Below, piece after piece: positions 44,891 through 56,051 of a DNA stretch of 64,000 nt. Position 1 is the stretch's first letter; each line of letters starts with the position of its first letter. Source of the stretch: Silene latifolia (lineage: Eukaryota; Streptophyta; Magnoliopsida; Caryophyllales; Caryophyllaceae); the NCBI RefSeq assembly GCF_048544455.1, contig NC_133538.1:146786422-146850421 (forward strand). Direction: 5' to 3'. Position numbers and translations under genes: made by a program. A model generated the notes under the pieces. That model had not been told where the DNA came from, did not search any database, and worked only from the letters and a program-made list of their open reading frames with translations.

Positions 44891-46175
44891 GATGATGCCG
44901 AGGAAAGCGAAGCCGAACCTTGGTATGCATCCATTGTGAGATTCAAAGAAGCAGGAGAATACCCTGCAGACCTCTGGGATACACGTGGAAAGCGTGCATT
45001 GCGAATGTTATCCACCCAATTCGTTAAAACTAACGATGGACAATTGTATAAGAAGACAGCACAGGGTGTCCTGTTGCGATGCGTCGACAAGACAACGTCA
45101 GAAAAGGTCATGGAAGAAGTCCACGACGGGGAATGTGGGCCGCATATGAACTCCCACATGCTAGTTCGGAAGATCATGAGGTTAGGATACTATTGGACAA
45201 CAATGGAAACAGATTATCGCGGATATGTCCGGCATTGTCACAATTGCCAAGTATTTGCGAATATTCAACATGTACCACCTTCTATGCTATACACCATGAC
45301 GTCACCTTGGCCTTTCTCAACCTGGGGAATCGACATCATCGGAAAAGTAAACCCTTCTGGAACAGGAGGGCATTGTTATATCCTAGTCGCTATTGATTAC
45401 TTTACCAAGTGGGTAGAGGCCAAGTCTTACAAAGTGCTAAATGCGAAGCAAGTAGCCAAGTTTATTCAGAATGACATCATCCGCTTCGCACGGAGTGCCG
45501 CACGAGTTCATCAGTGATCATGGAACTCACTTTCAAGCTGAGACAGCCGTTATACTTGAAAAGTATAGAATCAAGCATCATAAGTCATCTCCATATCGAC
45601 CTCAGACAAATGGAGCAGTGGAGGCCGCTAACAAAACGGTGGCTACTATATTGAGAAAGATGTCTGACAATTACAAGGAGTGGCCGGAGAAGATACCCTT
45701 CGCGTTGTGGGGATATAGAACATCCATCAGAACAGCCACAGGGGCAACCCCGTACTATCTAGTTTACGGGATGGAAGCAGTACAACCAGTCGAACTGGAA
45801 GTACCCTCCCTACGCATCTTGCTCGAAAGCCAGGTCCCGGAAGCGGATTGGGTCCAAGCCAGATATGATTCGTTGGTGTTACTTGATGAGCGTCGTTTGA
45901 ATGCGTTGTATCATGTTCAGCTCTATCAGAAAAGGATAGAGCGGGCTTTTAACAAGAAGGTGAAGCCCAGGGGAATTAATGAAGGCGATTTAGTTCTCAA
46001 ATCAGTAAGGGCTCTATTACCGGTCGATCCAAGAGGGAAGTTTAAGCCTAATTGGGCCGGTCCTTATCTCGTGAAGAAGATACTCACAGGAGGCGCGGTA
46101 CATTTGACAGATTTGGATGGAAATGATTTCTCGAATCCAAGGAATCTGGATCAGTTGAAGAAGTACTATCCTTAA
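44891..46175 (+). pseudogene. Inner Tat integrase (one frameshift)
   Basis: Inserts the element DNA. The HHCC zinc-binding domain is at about 45115-45255 (HDGECGPHM..., ending HCHNCQ). The catalytic core has D in WGIDIIG (about 45330), D in FISDHGTHF (about 45512) and E in NGAVEAANK (about 45620), so the D,D-35-E triad is intact. A frameshift near 45485 breaks the core. The C-terminal domain includes KPNWAGPYLVKKILTGGA and the frame ends at 46175 with LDQLKKYYP. Confidence 0.9.
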
Positions 46176-46271
46176 GACCTCACTCTCAAAGATATGAAAT
46201 AACACTTGAATTGTGATGTATTTGAATAAGTTTTAAGTTTGGCATTTGTTGCCACTGCCTGAAATGTTTTA

Positions 46272-46350
46272 TGAGAGAACTACGACCTCGGTTTGATTCT
46301 GTTGAAAAGCAGATACGTAGGCAACCCTTGAAAAGGGTACAACCACAATA
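46272..46350 (+). promoter_or_regulatory. Conserved Tat box after pol (GAACTACGA...TACGTAGGCA)
   Basis: Reads GAACTACGACCTCGGTTTGA, then TACGTAGGCA and CCCTTGAAAAGGG with a short self-complementary stem. Equivalent boxes are at 49258-49330 (plus) and, inverted, at 56669-56600 and 56560-56490 in the outer Tat. Function unknown. Confidence 0.6.
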
Positions 46351-46499
46351 AAAATGAAATATTCAATGCAGAAACTGAGGATTTCTAATAAATAATACGT
46401 GTCTTTTATTTTGATAAATCCGGGCGACGCCCATTACAAATCAAACTAACAGGAAAGCAAATAAAAGCATAATAGTAATACTAAATAATAGAGCCGTAA

Positions 46500-48091
46500 C
46501 TACCGCCTATCTTTAGTTGGGTCGCGTGTCCCGTCACTACGAGACGATGTCTCACCCATCATCATTCTTGCCCGTTTCTTCGGGGGGACCACGCTGTCTT
46601 CTCGCGGGCCCAACCTCTCTTTTACGCTTGGTCGAGGGCCAAGTCTCTCTGCAAGTGTCAGGACATCACCACTTGTAGTACCCAGTTGGTCCCACACGCT
46701 AGGAGCACCAGGTTTAGCCCCAGGGTTCTCGTCAGGCCTAGTCTCGGTTTCAGTCGGGCCCGGAATCGGCCCAGTAAATAATTGTCGAGTTTTTAACCCC
46801 CTGTCATGCTTCTCCCGATCAATGGCATCATCTTTCTGTAGTTTCTTCCTTGCTTTAAGGCCCGGTTCTGTAGTCCATTTGAGATATGAACGGGAAACCC
46901 AAGTAGACTCGCGTGGCTCGGGAATGCGCCACACGGTCCTTCGGCGCCACGCATGGAGCCAAGTATGACATCTACCCTGAGAAATAACAAAAGCAGGACC
47001 TCGCGAAGCCTCCGTCGCAGGGACAATTTGTTGACGACCGAATTGGCGAAGCACTCGGTCCGGGTAAAAATAGACAGGGTGATCCAAGCCCAACAAAGTG
47101 ACATACCGTGTATGACCAGTATCTGCGAGCCCGGTAAGTGAGCTCAAATGAAGCCATGGTAAGGACCAGCGAATGTGAGACCCTATTCCGCTAATCAAAG
47201 ATATTTCGCCGAATCGGATCCTTGCTCGAATCGTAGCGCCGTCGCCGATTAGTGAGACTTCTGACATGATAATCTTCTGGTTTCAACGGCGGATCAATCA
47301 AACCAAGACGCTCGCTGAGCCATACCTGTTAGACAGTAAGGAAAAGGCAGGTAAAAAAAAAAAAAAAGAGAAAGAGAAAAAAAAGAGACGAGAAAAAAAA
47401 AGAAAAAAAGAGACGAAGAAAAGAGAAAAAAGGAAAAAAGAGAAGAAAGACAAACTTGCAGTAGACGGGTTGATCCCATGAATACAGCATCCGGATTGGC
47501 TTTTTGTGCATCCAAGCTTTTAATAGTCTCAGCTAGTATAATCCATGCAGGATTAGCACCATTCTCCATTTGCTCCACGACTCGGATTAGTCTAGCTTGG
47601 CCGCGATAAGATGGAATTTCTATCGCCCCCTCGAAACAATAAAAATGCAATAGAATGAGGCCAAAGGCGCGGCGTCGATAAATGATCGGTATATCTGGGT
47701 CATTCGCACGCCGGAATTTATGCACTAGCGCAAGCAGGTCCACCTTTCCACCATCGACGATGGTACGGGCTTCATCACGCGACAAGTTTAGATATTCGCG
47801 GTATTTTTGGGTCCAGTTGGACACAAAGTCAGGAACCACAGGCTCTTGCGTGGTCCTCCATCCTCCCAAGATGGTAAATTCTTCAGGAAGTGGACAGATT
47901 TCTCCCTCCGGAAAAGCAAAGACATGATGCTCGGGATCCCACACTCTCAGGCACTCTTTAAGAAATGCGGGTTGAATCATGACTTGCCTCAGGAAAATAA
48001 TTTGTTGAATTCCCGCCGCATTCAGATTTTGGATTTCTAAACCCCTGAATTCTGTCGCCCATCCCTTCATGGTCCCAAACAAGTAATTCAT
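46500..48091 (-). pseudogene. Antisense PMD-like ORF of inner Tat (two exons, broken)
   Basis: Lies between integrase and 3' LTR on the opposite strand, where Tat elements carry extra antisense ORFs. ATG at 48091. Exon 1 (48091-47456, 212 codons) includes HHVFAFPEGEICPLPEEFTI and GGWRTTQEPVVPDF, which I read as a diverged plant mobile domain core. A 130-bp intron (47455-47326) is predicted because the homologous ORF at 54595-56051 is continuous at exactly this codon (RLLQ|VW versus RILQVW). Exon 2 starts at 47325, but a stop and frame change near 47210-47260 precede the main C-terminal frame (PWLHLSSLTGLADTGHTRYV, RVLRQFGRQQIVP). No TE enzyme function is evident. Confidence 0.7.
47326..47455 (-). 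other. Predicted 130-bp intron with long pyrimidine tract in inner Tat antisense ORF
   Basis: On the minus strand starts GTTTGTC after CTGCAA and ends CTGTCTAACAG before GTATGG, phase 0. About 110 bp are nearly pure pyrimidine (plus-strand AAAAAAGAGAAAG runs). It is absent from the outer Tat homologue (CAA|GTG at 55232/55233). The donor is weak (GTTTGT). Confidence 0.55.
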
Positions 48092-48187
48092 GACTAGTTT
48101 TTTTTTTTTCTCTCTAAGAAAGATATTCTTTTAAGCAGAGAGATTTCTGTTTGAGAAATTGTGGGAAATCTCAACCCTTAGCCCTTC

Positions 48188-48195
48188 CTTATATA
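48188..48195 (-). promoter_or_regulatory. TATA box of inner Tat antisense ORF
   Basis: TATATAAG on the minus strand, about 97 bp upstream of the ATG at 48091. Confidence 0.5.
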
Positions 48196-48199
48196 TGAA

Positions 48200-49538
48200 A
48201 AGAGATGAGGAATTTTGGAAGCATAATTCCTTTAGGTTTTGGAAACCTAAATCTTCTAGGAAATTTGGAAACTTGGAAGCCTACTAGTTTTAGGAAATTT
48301 GGTAGCTTTTTGAAATAAGAAGGCAAGTCCCATACCTTCTCTATTTCGGCCGTGTAAGGCCTGTGTGGCGCGCCAAGTGGGCCCCATCCGTCCCGGGTTT
48401 GGTTCGCTCATTTATCTTGCGGAATTTGTCATAGTTCGTGCACCGAAGTGACTAATTTACAATTTCATCCCCTGCGCGTCCCATGTTGAATTAACATCCC
48501 GTACACACTTACGGATTTTATTAGGTTACGCCCACATTGGTTACGGGTCAGAAAGTCCGAGTCTTTTCGTCAAAAGGTCGTGTCTACCCGTCGCTTTCAC
48601 TCCAGAAATTTGAAATAAACTTCTGCGATTATTTTTTTGAAAATAAAATTGTGTTTTGATTTGAAAAATCATTTAACTCCAGAAATTTGAAATGATTTTT
48701 CGCAATTAATAAAATTATGTGTTAATTCGAAAACTCATTTGGATCCAGAAAACTGAAATAAATTCTCGCCTCGAAGAGGCCAATCATTTTCGAGATATTC
48801 AAAGTTCGGGTCAATGACCCACCTTTTCTAAGCAATGTTCATGTCTGCGGGTCGATAACCCATTTTCCTTTTCTTTCAATCGGGGGGCTCGCCGCGTCGG
48901 CTCAGAGACGCATCAAAATTCGGTCGATGACCATTTCAAGTATCGAAATGTCGCTACGTGAATCGCGTGCTATATATTATGATTAAATTTGCAGAATATG
49001 CTCCAACTGGGGGCTCTGTCGCCGTCGGCTCCAGAGACCACCACAAAACAGACAGGATGGCATCCTCCTAAGAAAGATCGACAGCAGAATGCTACGGAAA
49101 TGACATTTCCCCAACAGAAACGTCAGTTTCAGTGAATCGTTCTCCCTAGCAGAACAGCGAAATTGATAAGCAAAGCGCAAGTTTTGTCTTTACTCACATG
49201 AACAATGGGATATTGGCATCCGAGCCGAAGCAGCAGAAAGCTACAGGCCATCGAGCCGAACTACGACGCGGGTTTGATTCCGTCAGAAACGGTAACGTAG
49301 GCGCCCGAGGATAAGGCTCAACCCACCATATATGCAATTTATGGGTCGATGACTAACGATGATAATTTGACACAACAGAAGCAAGAGTCAATCCCCGACG
49401 AAGTTTCAGGTATGATCTCTTCTTATGGTCAAGTAGCTTACATACGCAAGTCTAATAGACTCTAAACGACCCGCAGAATCCTCAGGTCGAGAGGGACCTG
49501 GGGTATACTTTGACTTTCGCCTTGTCCAAGCCTCAGTC
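48200..49538 (+). other. Inner Tat 3' UTR / antisense promoter region
   Basis: No supported gene. Contains several PPT-like GGGGGCTC words (about 48884, 49006, and the true PPT at 49543), a related box with TTTGATTCCGTC and AACGTAGGCG (49258-49302), and alternating words GAAATTTGAAAT / CCAGAAA near 48600-48760 that look like old short repeats. Confidence 0.6.
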
Positions 49539-49551
49539 AAAGTGGGGGCTC
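49539..49551 (+). promoter_or_regulatory. Inner Tat polypurine tract
   Basis: AAAGTGGGGGCTC directly before the 3' LTR. Confidence 0.85.
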
Positions 49552-51940
49552 TGTAGATACCCGTATCCGTCGATATTGGAATTTATAGAGAACCCGACAA
49601 ACACCCGATGATGGTAGGACACATGTATTCTTTAGTTGTCATTGTCATTATTTGGGCTCGTTTTACGATGTGGAATGAGCGTTGTCGACGGAGTATTTTA
49701 TTAATCTAAATGATATTTAAATTAAAGCTTTTTTTTAAGTGAATTCATTTTATTGTTTTAATTTGAATTTATTTCCTTAAATTTATTTTATTGAAAATAA
49801 AATATTTTTTTTTTATTTGAAAAATCATTCATTTTAAATGTGATATTTGATTTGAAAAATCGAATTTGAAAATTTAAAACTCGTTTCAACCACGCGTTTT
49901 GGAGCTCGATTTTAGCTCCGTTTTTGAGCCCGTTTTCTTTACGAGTTTTCATGAATCTCGAGTACACTAACCAACCTAGGCCTCTACCCATTCAACCCCA
50001 GTTCGAACCCCCATATCCACACCCAAATCTCGTCCTAAACACTCCCCAACACAGCCCAATTCCTTCCTTTACCCGTGTTTGTATAGCCCATCGAAAGCCC
50101 TTCTAAACCGACTCAAACTTGGTCCAAACCCGCAACCCATCACCACCAACCCGCACTCCACATTACCCACAACAACCCAGCACCTAGAACACCACAAAAC
50201 CCATCCAATTCCCGTCCCAAATACTCCACAAACAGCCCGCAACACAAGCAGCCCCCCCCTGTTTTCCGTGCTCAATCCCGAGCCCAAAACCCGCTCCAAA
50301 CAGCTACCAAACCCGTGCCTATTAACCCTACACCATACCCTAGTATCCTACCCATATTACCTTAGCTTAACCACCAAGAAAACCCCCATACAAACCCTAA
50401 AAACTCCACGAATTAGCTGATGGACAGCAGCTATGCGAAACAGGCCCAACTGCTTGTTGCCCTAATTCTACCCTTTGAAACTCCTTATAAATACCCCCCC
50501 TTCACCATACATTCATTCCTCTAAGTTCTCCCCACAACATACTTCAAATAACAACCATCAATCGTCCAAAAAAAACCCTAAACTAAAGCCGTGACAGCCG
50601 CTCGAAAACAGGGACACAAATCGTGTTTTTGAGTTTCTGTCGTGGTCTTTGGCCTTGATTCTCGTGCGCAAATCCCATTAAAACTTCTAGTTTGTTTCCA
50701 TATTCACAAAATTCAGTCTTTCTAGTTTCCAAAACATCTTTCGGTTTGAAAAATCGTTGAGAAACGAAGTCGTGGTGAGCGATTGAAAATCGCTGCTCAA
50801 GTCTGCCTTTTGAACGTGTTTGTTTCGTGATTTCAAAATTCAATTTCAATTGTCTTCGTCGACGACGGCCCCTCGAGATAAAATCTACGATCGATTACGA
50901 CCCAAGACGGTGTCAACGATACATGTAGGTTGAGGGTGCATTAAAACTCCCTTCTCTCCTTTTTATTTCGTTTTTTTGTTGTTTATTTACTAACCATTGT
51001 CTAACATCGTCTAACTAATATCGAAACTAGAATAGTTTGAGTATGAGTTAAAGTACCATTCCGGCACCCGCGTTGACTTGAGATGGGAAAGAAATCCGCC
51101 ACATCGGTCGGTCGTACACCCCGTCTCATTTACATATCCTCGTGTTGGAATAGGGCAATTTAATAAATCGAGTTTATTTAATTTACGTGTATTTATTTTT
51201 AACCATATAAAAATTGATTTTTTATGATTTTCCAGACCTATAATTTGTAATTTTAATTTAGGTAGATTTTCGTAATTTATTGCATTGATTTAGTATTTAT
51301 TTCGTAATTAGCAATGTATTAATTCAAAACCCGCAAAGTGCAAGGGTCAATTTCGACATATTTCAAAAATTTCAGATCCGTGCGAGTGCACGGGTTTGTC
51401 CAGGTTTTGTGTTTTAATTTGCTTCCTTGTTTGACTTTGTTTGATTAATCCTTAGTTTAATTAGTTTATGTTTTAGATTTTAATTTACTTTATTTATAAT
51501 TTATATTGTATGTATGAGCTAACCACTAATGTTTGTTAATACATCTTATGCTAAGCGTAAGCCTTCCTATCCCTCTCTTTGGTTGTGTTTTTCTAGTTTA
51601 ATCAATGAACCTCACATGCTAAACCACTTCGACGAAGTTAAATGCATTTTAAACGACTTAGAATGAAATTCGCATGATAGGATTTAAATTCAATGGTTGC
51701 ATACGCATGTGATATATTTCCGAAATAGCCATCTTTCACCTAGTAGAGACCGTTATTGCAACGGGCGGGGTTGGGTGTTGTTTTAATGAAATTAAATTAA
51801 CTTCCTAACACGTAAAGTCACACGAATTCAAATCTCTAAAATTGGTTTCTAAATTCCATTAAAAAATTTAGTGGCGACTCTTTTAAAATTAAAAATGTTT
51901 TGAAAAAGCATTTGAGTGGAGCGTTTTTCCATGGTCCACA
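49552..51940 (+). repeat. Inner Tat 3' LTR (2389 bp)
   Basis: Begins TGTAGATACCCG, ends TGGTCCACA, with TATAAATA at 50486-50493. Very similar to the 5' LTR, indicating a recent insertion. Confidence 0.93.
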
Positions 51941-53543
51941 TTGGGTTACGCAGGCTTTGGCGAGTTTCACCCGGTGCTTGCACGCGGCGGTGCGTCCGGA
52001 GACAGTGGGAGCGGGTAGTCCTCCTGCCTTAGTTGGTCCCGGCCTCATCTTTGAGGTACGAGTTTTTTTTTTTTTTGAGTTTGATTTTGATTTTGACTTT
52101 GGCAATTTTTGAGAAATTGGCTGATTTGTGTTTGCTGTGTTTCATTACAGGCTTGGTTGTATGCTTACTTCACTCCTCTGCGTCCGGGGACTACAGACGG
52201 TGTTCCCCAGGCTTACCCTGCCGTGAGGGGTTGGACGGTGGCTCGGAAGAAGTCGATTAAGTCGACTTACGAGGACCGCAGGCGTCGCGTGAACAAGCTT
52301 CGGGTTGTTGATGTAAGTTTCCGCTCTCTTCCCCTTTTTCTTTATAGAAATAGATAGATATAGGATGATTAGGTAGCTCATGAAGCTCCCAGTTAGCTGA
52401 ATAGCTTTGTTTTAAATGCAGTTTGTTGGGCGGCCTTGGGAGCACTACACGGGTGTACCGGCTGCCATCAGGGAGCGTTTGCGGCCTCGCAGCTCCCTGC
52501 GTCAGTATTGGAGACGGCGATTGAGCCGGTCTGGTACTTGGGTGAGCGTTTAGTTCGCCAGTGCCTTACCGAGACTTTCGTCGTGCCGGTTGACCTGCCT
52601 AGGGTGTTGTTCCTTGAGTCGACTCCTGATGAGGTTGAGGAGCACCTTCACGGTCGGGGAGGTGAGGAGTTGTTGCTGTGGGACACCGACTAAGACACCT
52701 TCTGGTTGTCGAGGCTTGCTTGGTACCCGATTGAGGTATGTTTTCCTCTTTTCTTTTATTTTCATTGCCTCCCCTGATAGGAGGGTTTGTCATCTTTGAT
52801 GTGGATCCAAATGGTAGGGAGTCGACCCGCTGATGAGGACTCAACCCCCAGCTTTCCCGACGGAGACCACTTTTCAGGGGCCGGGTGGCGAGGAGCTTCA
52901 GTTACGCTTACCGGAGCCCGCGGCGGCCGAGGTTACCGATGTCGGCATGGAGTGGAGGTTGATTGTTCTGAGGGTGAGTTCCTGACTTGAACACTTTCTC
53001 CGATTATACATTACCTTACATTTTATTGAAGGACATTTTTGTTTTGTAGGTGACGACTGTTAGTCACCAGAACTTGTGGCGGATGGCTAACCGCTGGAGG
53101 GCGCTTGCTGGTGATTTGGCTACGAGGGAGGCTCGGCTTTCTCAGGTACGTTGTGTGTGCTGTTTTTGTGTATTTGGTGTTGTATTTCACGTTTTTATAT
53201 CTTGAGGATCTGTTATTGTGTTTTGTAGGGCACTGCGGATCCGGCGCAGCTTGCTCAGGTCCGTACTGAGTTGGAGGCAGCCAGGTTGACGATCGCGGGC
53301 AAGGAGCTGGGGATCATTCATCGGGACCAGGACTTGAGGCGTCATGAGGACGAGTTGGGGAGTCGAGACGCGGAGATTGCCTCCCTCAGGGCTCAGTTAG
53401 CTGCGGCGGAGGAGGTTCGCGTCGTGATGGAGGAGGAGACGCTGGAGAGTTCTCCGGAGGGGGAGCCCGAGCAGGTGGTGGTGTCTGCGTTCGCGGCAAC
53501 TCCTAGTGAGACCAAGACTGGTCCGACCGGAGACGTCGAGTAG
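51941..53543 (+). pseudogene. PMD gene, exon 3 (second part) to exon 8, antisense in outer Tat
   Basis: Continuation of the gene from 34007. Exon 3 resumes at 51946 and ends at 52055; exon 4 is 52151-52312; exon 5 is 52422-52735; exon 6 is 52818-52973; exon 7 is 53050-53145; exon 8 is 53229-53543. All introns are GT...AG and phase 0. The LIFE|AWLYAYFTPLRP junction matches the typical PMD C-terminal block (a W-x-Y/W-E-like motif then LRP), with WYLGERLVRQ in exon 5. Exons 7-8 are a probable coiled coil (TELEAARLTIAGKELG, RDAEIASLRAQLAAAEE), and the end is acidic. Damage: frameshift in exon 5 near 52510 and TAA at 52691-52693. The intact gene would encode about 750 residues. Confidence 0.7.
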
Positions 53544-54335
53544 TTGTTGTAGTTTGTCCGTGTCTTGGACTCTTGTTTGTACATATTTACATTTTGCGTG
53601 AGGCGGTTTGTATATATGTGTTTTTGGATTGTGGTTTATTTTGTTATTTTTGGCCTTTTGTGTTGTGTTTCGGAGGAGCGCTATCGGCTGTTTGATTCTC
53701 CTTTTGCTTTGCACCAGTTCCTGCATCGTTAGTGTAGAAAACATGCAACAGATAGCACATATACATAAACGCGAACACGTAAAAGCATTTGATTGAAAAA
53801 CAAAAACTAACCAAGATGTCTAGAAGTTAAAATTTGAAATTTTGAAGTGACTTTTGAAAATTCGGTGACAAGTCGTCATGTTCGGAATTCAAAAGGAATG
53901 ATTTGAAAATTTGAGCAATTAATTCGTGTCGTGAACTAAATTGCATCGAAATTATCGAAGTTGACTCGAAAAAACTCAAACTCAAACCGTCAGGGAAGAA
54001 TTTTAGAAAAGGATTTTTTTGCGAGTATATTTGATTTTTGAGGACAAGACTCGAATTTGTGAGTGATTGAATTTTTGAGGAAAATTGATGTCATGTTATC
54101 AACCTTCGGTTTTGATTTTTTGATGGAAAATTGCGAAAAAGCGAAAAAATTTCGGAATTTCGACTGACATGGAAACGATCTATCGCGGATCGGGGCGACT
54201 AGCCCTTCCCCTCTTAAAAAAATAAAGAAAAATCCGTATGTTTAAAGCTGCGTCATGGGAACCGGGTCGGATTTCGTAAAAAGCGAAAACAAGGAAATGT
54301 GAGTGTGAGGAAACACAAAATGTCCCGGATTATCC
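53544..54335. other. Intergenic stretch between the two antisense genes of outer Tat
   Basis: No gene seen. The left ~150 bp (to about 53710) is probably the 3' UTR of the PMD gene (T/G-rich). The rest is A-rich with repeated GAAAATT words. Small ORFs (53608-53796) have no recognisable content. Confidence 0.5.
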
Positions 54336-54460
54336 CGAAGAGGCGCGAGCTTCCTGGCGGGAGGTTTGAGGTGTCAGGAGAAAGCACATGTTGAAAGAGA
54401 CAAGTCAACAGCGGGAATCTTGGAGAAGCCTCAAAGAGGCACGAGCAGCCTGGCGAGGGA
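54336..54460 (+). promoter_or_regulatory. Two copies of the GC-rich motif upstream of the second antisense ORF
   Basis: GAAGAGGCGCGAGCTTCCTG (from 54337) and CAAAGAGGCACGAGCAGCCT (from 54432), each followed by GGCG. The second is followed by CCCCTTTTTCTGAAAA, resembling the sequence after the PMD-gene copy (CCCTATTTTTCTGTAAAA). Both lie 45-170 bp upstream of the TATA box. Confidence 0.55.
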
Positions 54461-54503
54461 AGCCAGCTCTCCCCTTTTTCTGAAAAATGCGCTGATCATT
54501 TTG

Positions 54504-54511
54504 TATAAATA
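54504..54511 (+). promoter_or_regulatory. TATA box of outer Tat antisense ORF
   Basis: TATAAATA, 84 bp upstream of the ATG at 54595. Confidence 0.65.
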
Positions 54512-54594
54512 GGGACGTTTGCGCTTCATTGTTTCATCATCTGAAACACAAAAATATCTCTACAAAACCTCTTCTTCTTCCACAAAAATATTTC

Positions 54595-56051
54595 ATGGAT
54601 GCTTTTGAGAACGTCTTGCGACGATGGTGCCGGGATTTGTCGCCTCCCAAAAAGCATCAACTCGTTAGCATGGGAGTTGGTCAATTGTTGGTGCTTCATC
54701 AAGTCAAGGTGCAACCTTCGTTTCTTGAAGCATGTTCTCGGTTTTGGGATTCGAAACACCATGTTTTCGTTTTCCCGAAAGGCGAGCTTTGTCCTCTAGC
54801 CAAAGAAGTTGGAGCCATTGGTGGGTGGCCAGGTTGTGCTCCGGTGCTTCCTCCGACTCGGTTGTGCTACAAGGAGAAATTCCATTCCATGTTCGGCTTA
54901 TCAACAAGCCAAATCAACTTTCTTCTTGCTCCACATGGTGTGGATATGTTGGCTCTTATCAACATCTTTTCAAACCGATTAGATGCTAATGTCTCAGAGG
55001 TGGCTAGGAGAAGGGCTCTTGCATTTTGCCTTGTCCATGTGTACCTCTTTGTTGATGACTTGAAGAAGGAGGGCCGAGATGCCATGGTAGCATGACCCTT
55101 ATCCATGTGATTGAGAAAATGGAGCATGGTAGAGATCCATCATGGTTGGTGCTTGGAGAGATTATCCAAGCTCTGGACAAGGAAGGCTCTTGTGGAGAAG
55201 CTCCCTCTTTTGGATCCCCAAGGATCCTCCAAGTGTGGCTATTGGAGATGCTAAGGTATGTAGAGCCTCCGGTTAATCCTTCTTCTTACTCCTTCTGTCA
55301 CCTCACTATGAGGAAGAAGTTGTACCCGGATAGTTTTGCTTCCACCGAGGCCTATTGGGCCGCAAGATTGGCGGAGGAGGGTGGTCCTCATATCTGTTGG
55401 GTGGTGCCGTGGTGGCACTTGAAGTCCTTCACGGGGTTGCCCGCTTCGGGTGCTAGTCCTCGTTCTTTGATGGTGGTGGGCTTGAAGGTTGTTTCCTTCA
55501 TATATCCCGAAAGGCTCATGAGGCAAATGGGGCGTCAACAAAAGGTGCCCGCTCAAGATACTCTTGTCCAAGAGAATGTTTTCCGGAACTCCGAGCTTGT
55601 GGAGTTCTTTGAAAGGTGGTGGGCCACTCGGCCACTTTGGGAGGTACCAAACTCCGTTGCCACGACATGGGTGACTCCCGCTTATGTCAAGTGGTCACGA
55701 GCTCCGTCCTTGGAAGAGCGATCTTAATTCCGTAAGGACGAGGTTGTCGACATGAAGTATCGAGAGGTTGGCAAGGCCAACCGTGCCTTCTTTGAGGAGT
55801 ATGTTGATGGAGCTACCACCGATGTGATGAGACCACCGAAGAGGAGGATTTCCGGCCTCAAGAATATGGTGGGCCGTGCCTTGGCTCGTCTTGGGTCGAA
55901 CATGGGGTCTTGTGCTAGACCAGAGGCTGTCGCCGTCTTAGATCCGTTTAGGATTCGTTCCGAGGAGGAAATCCATGCTAGGCGGGCCAACAAGAAGAAC
56001 AAGGGGAAGATGTTCCTCGAGGGAAAAGGCAAGGGTAGAATGGAAGAGTGA
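54595..56051 (+). pseudogene. Antisense PMD-like ORF of outer Tat (broken)
   Basis: ATG at 54595 (MDAFENVLRRWCRDL) is preferred over the upstream 54529 ATG because it aligns with the start of the inner Tat homologue. Conserved block KHHVFVFPKGELCPLAKE, then RRRALAFCLVHVYLF, VVPWWHLKSFTGLPASGA and RLMRQMGRQQKVPAQ match the inner Tat ORF along its length. Breaks: a frame change at 55090 (first frame ends 55095, next starts 55092) and a TAA at 55725-55727, after which the same frame continues to 56051 with a Lys/Arg-rich tail (RRANKKNKGK), a possible nuclear signal. There is no intron at the position where the inner copy has one. Function unknown. Confidence 0.75.

Larger units (their letters stand above)
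36034..51940 (+). mobile_element. Inner Tat (Ogre/Retand-like) Ty3/gypsy element, 15.9 kb, structurally complete
   Basis: Direct-repeat LTRs (36034-38395 and 49552-51940), tRNA-Arg-type PBS, gag, protease, linker, reverse transcriptase, RNase H, second RNase H and integrase on the plus strand, then an antisense PMD-like ORF and a 3' UTR with PPT. Flanked by CTGGG (36029-36033) and TTGGG (51941-51945), a 5-bp duplication with one transition. It splits exon 3 of the PMD gene. Stops and frameshifts in gag, RT, RNase H and integrase, and an altered protease active site, show it is not autonomous now. Confidence 0.92.

Noticed and set aside
46953..47141. Small plus-strand ORF over the inner antisense gene
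   Set aside because: Shadow of the antisense PMD-like ORF.
52736..52780. 45-nt intron ending at CCTGATAG in the PMD gene
   Set aside because: Too short for a plant intron and it leads to a poor frame; the acceptor at 52817 gives an 82-nt intron and a clean open exon.
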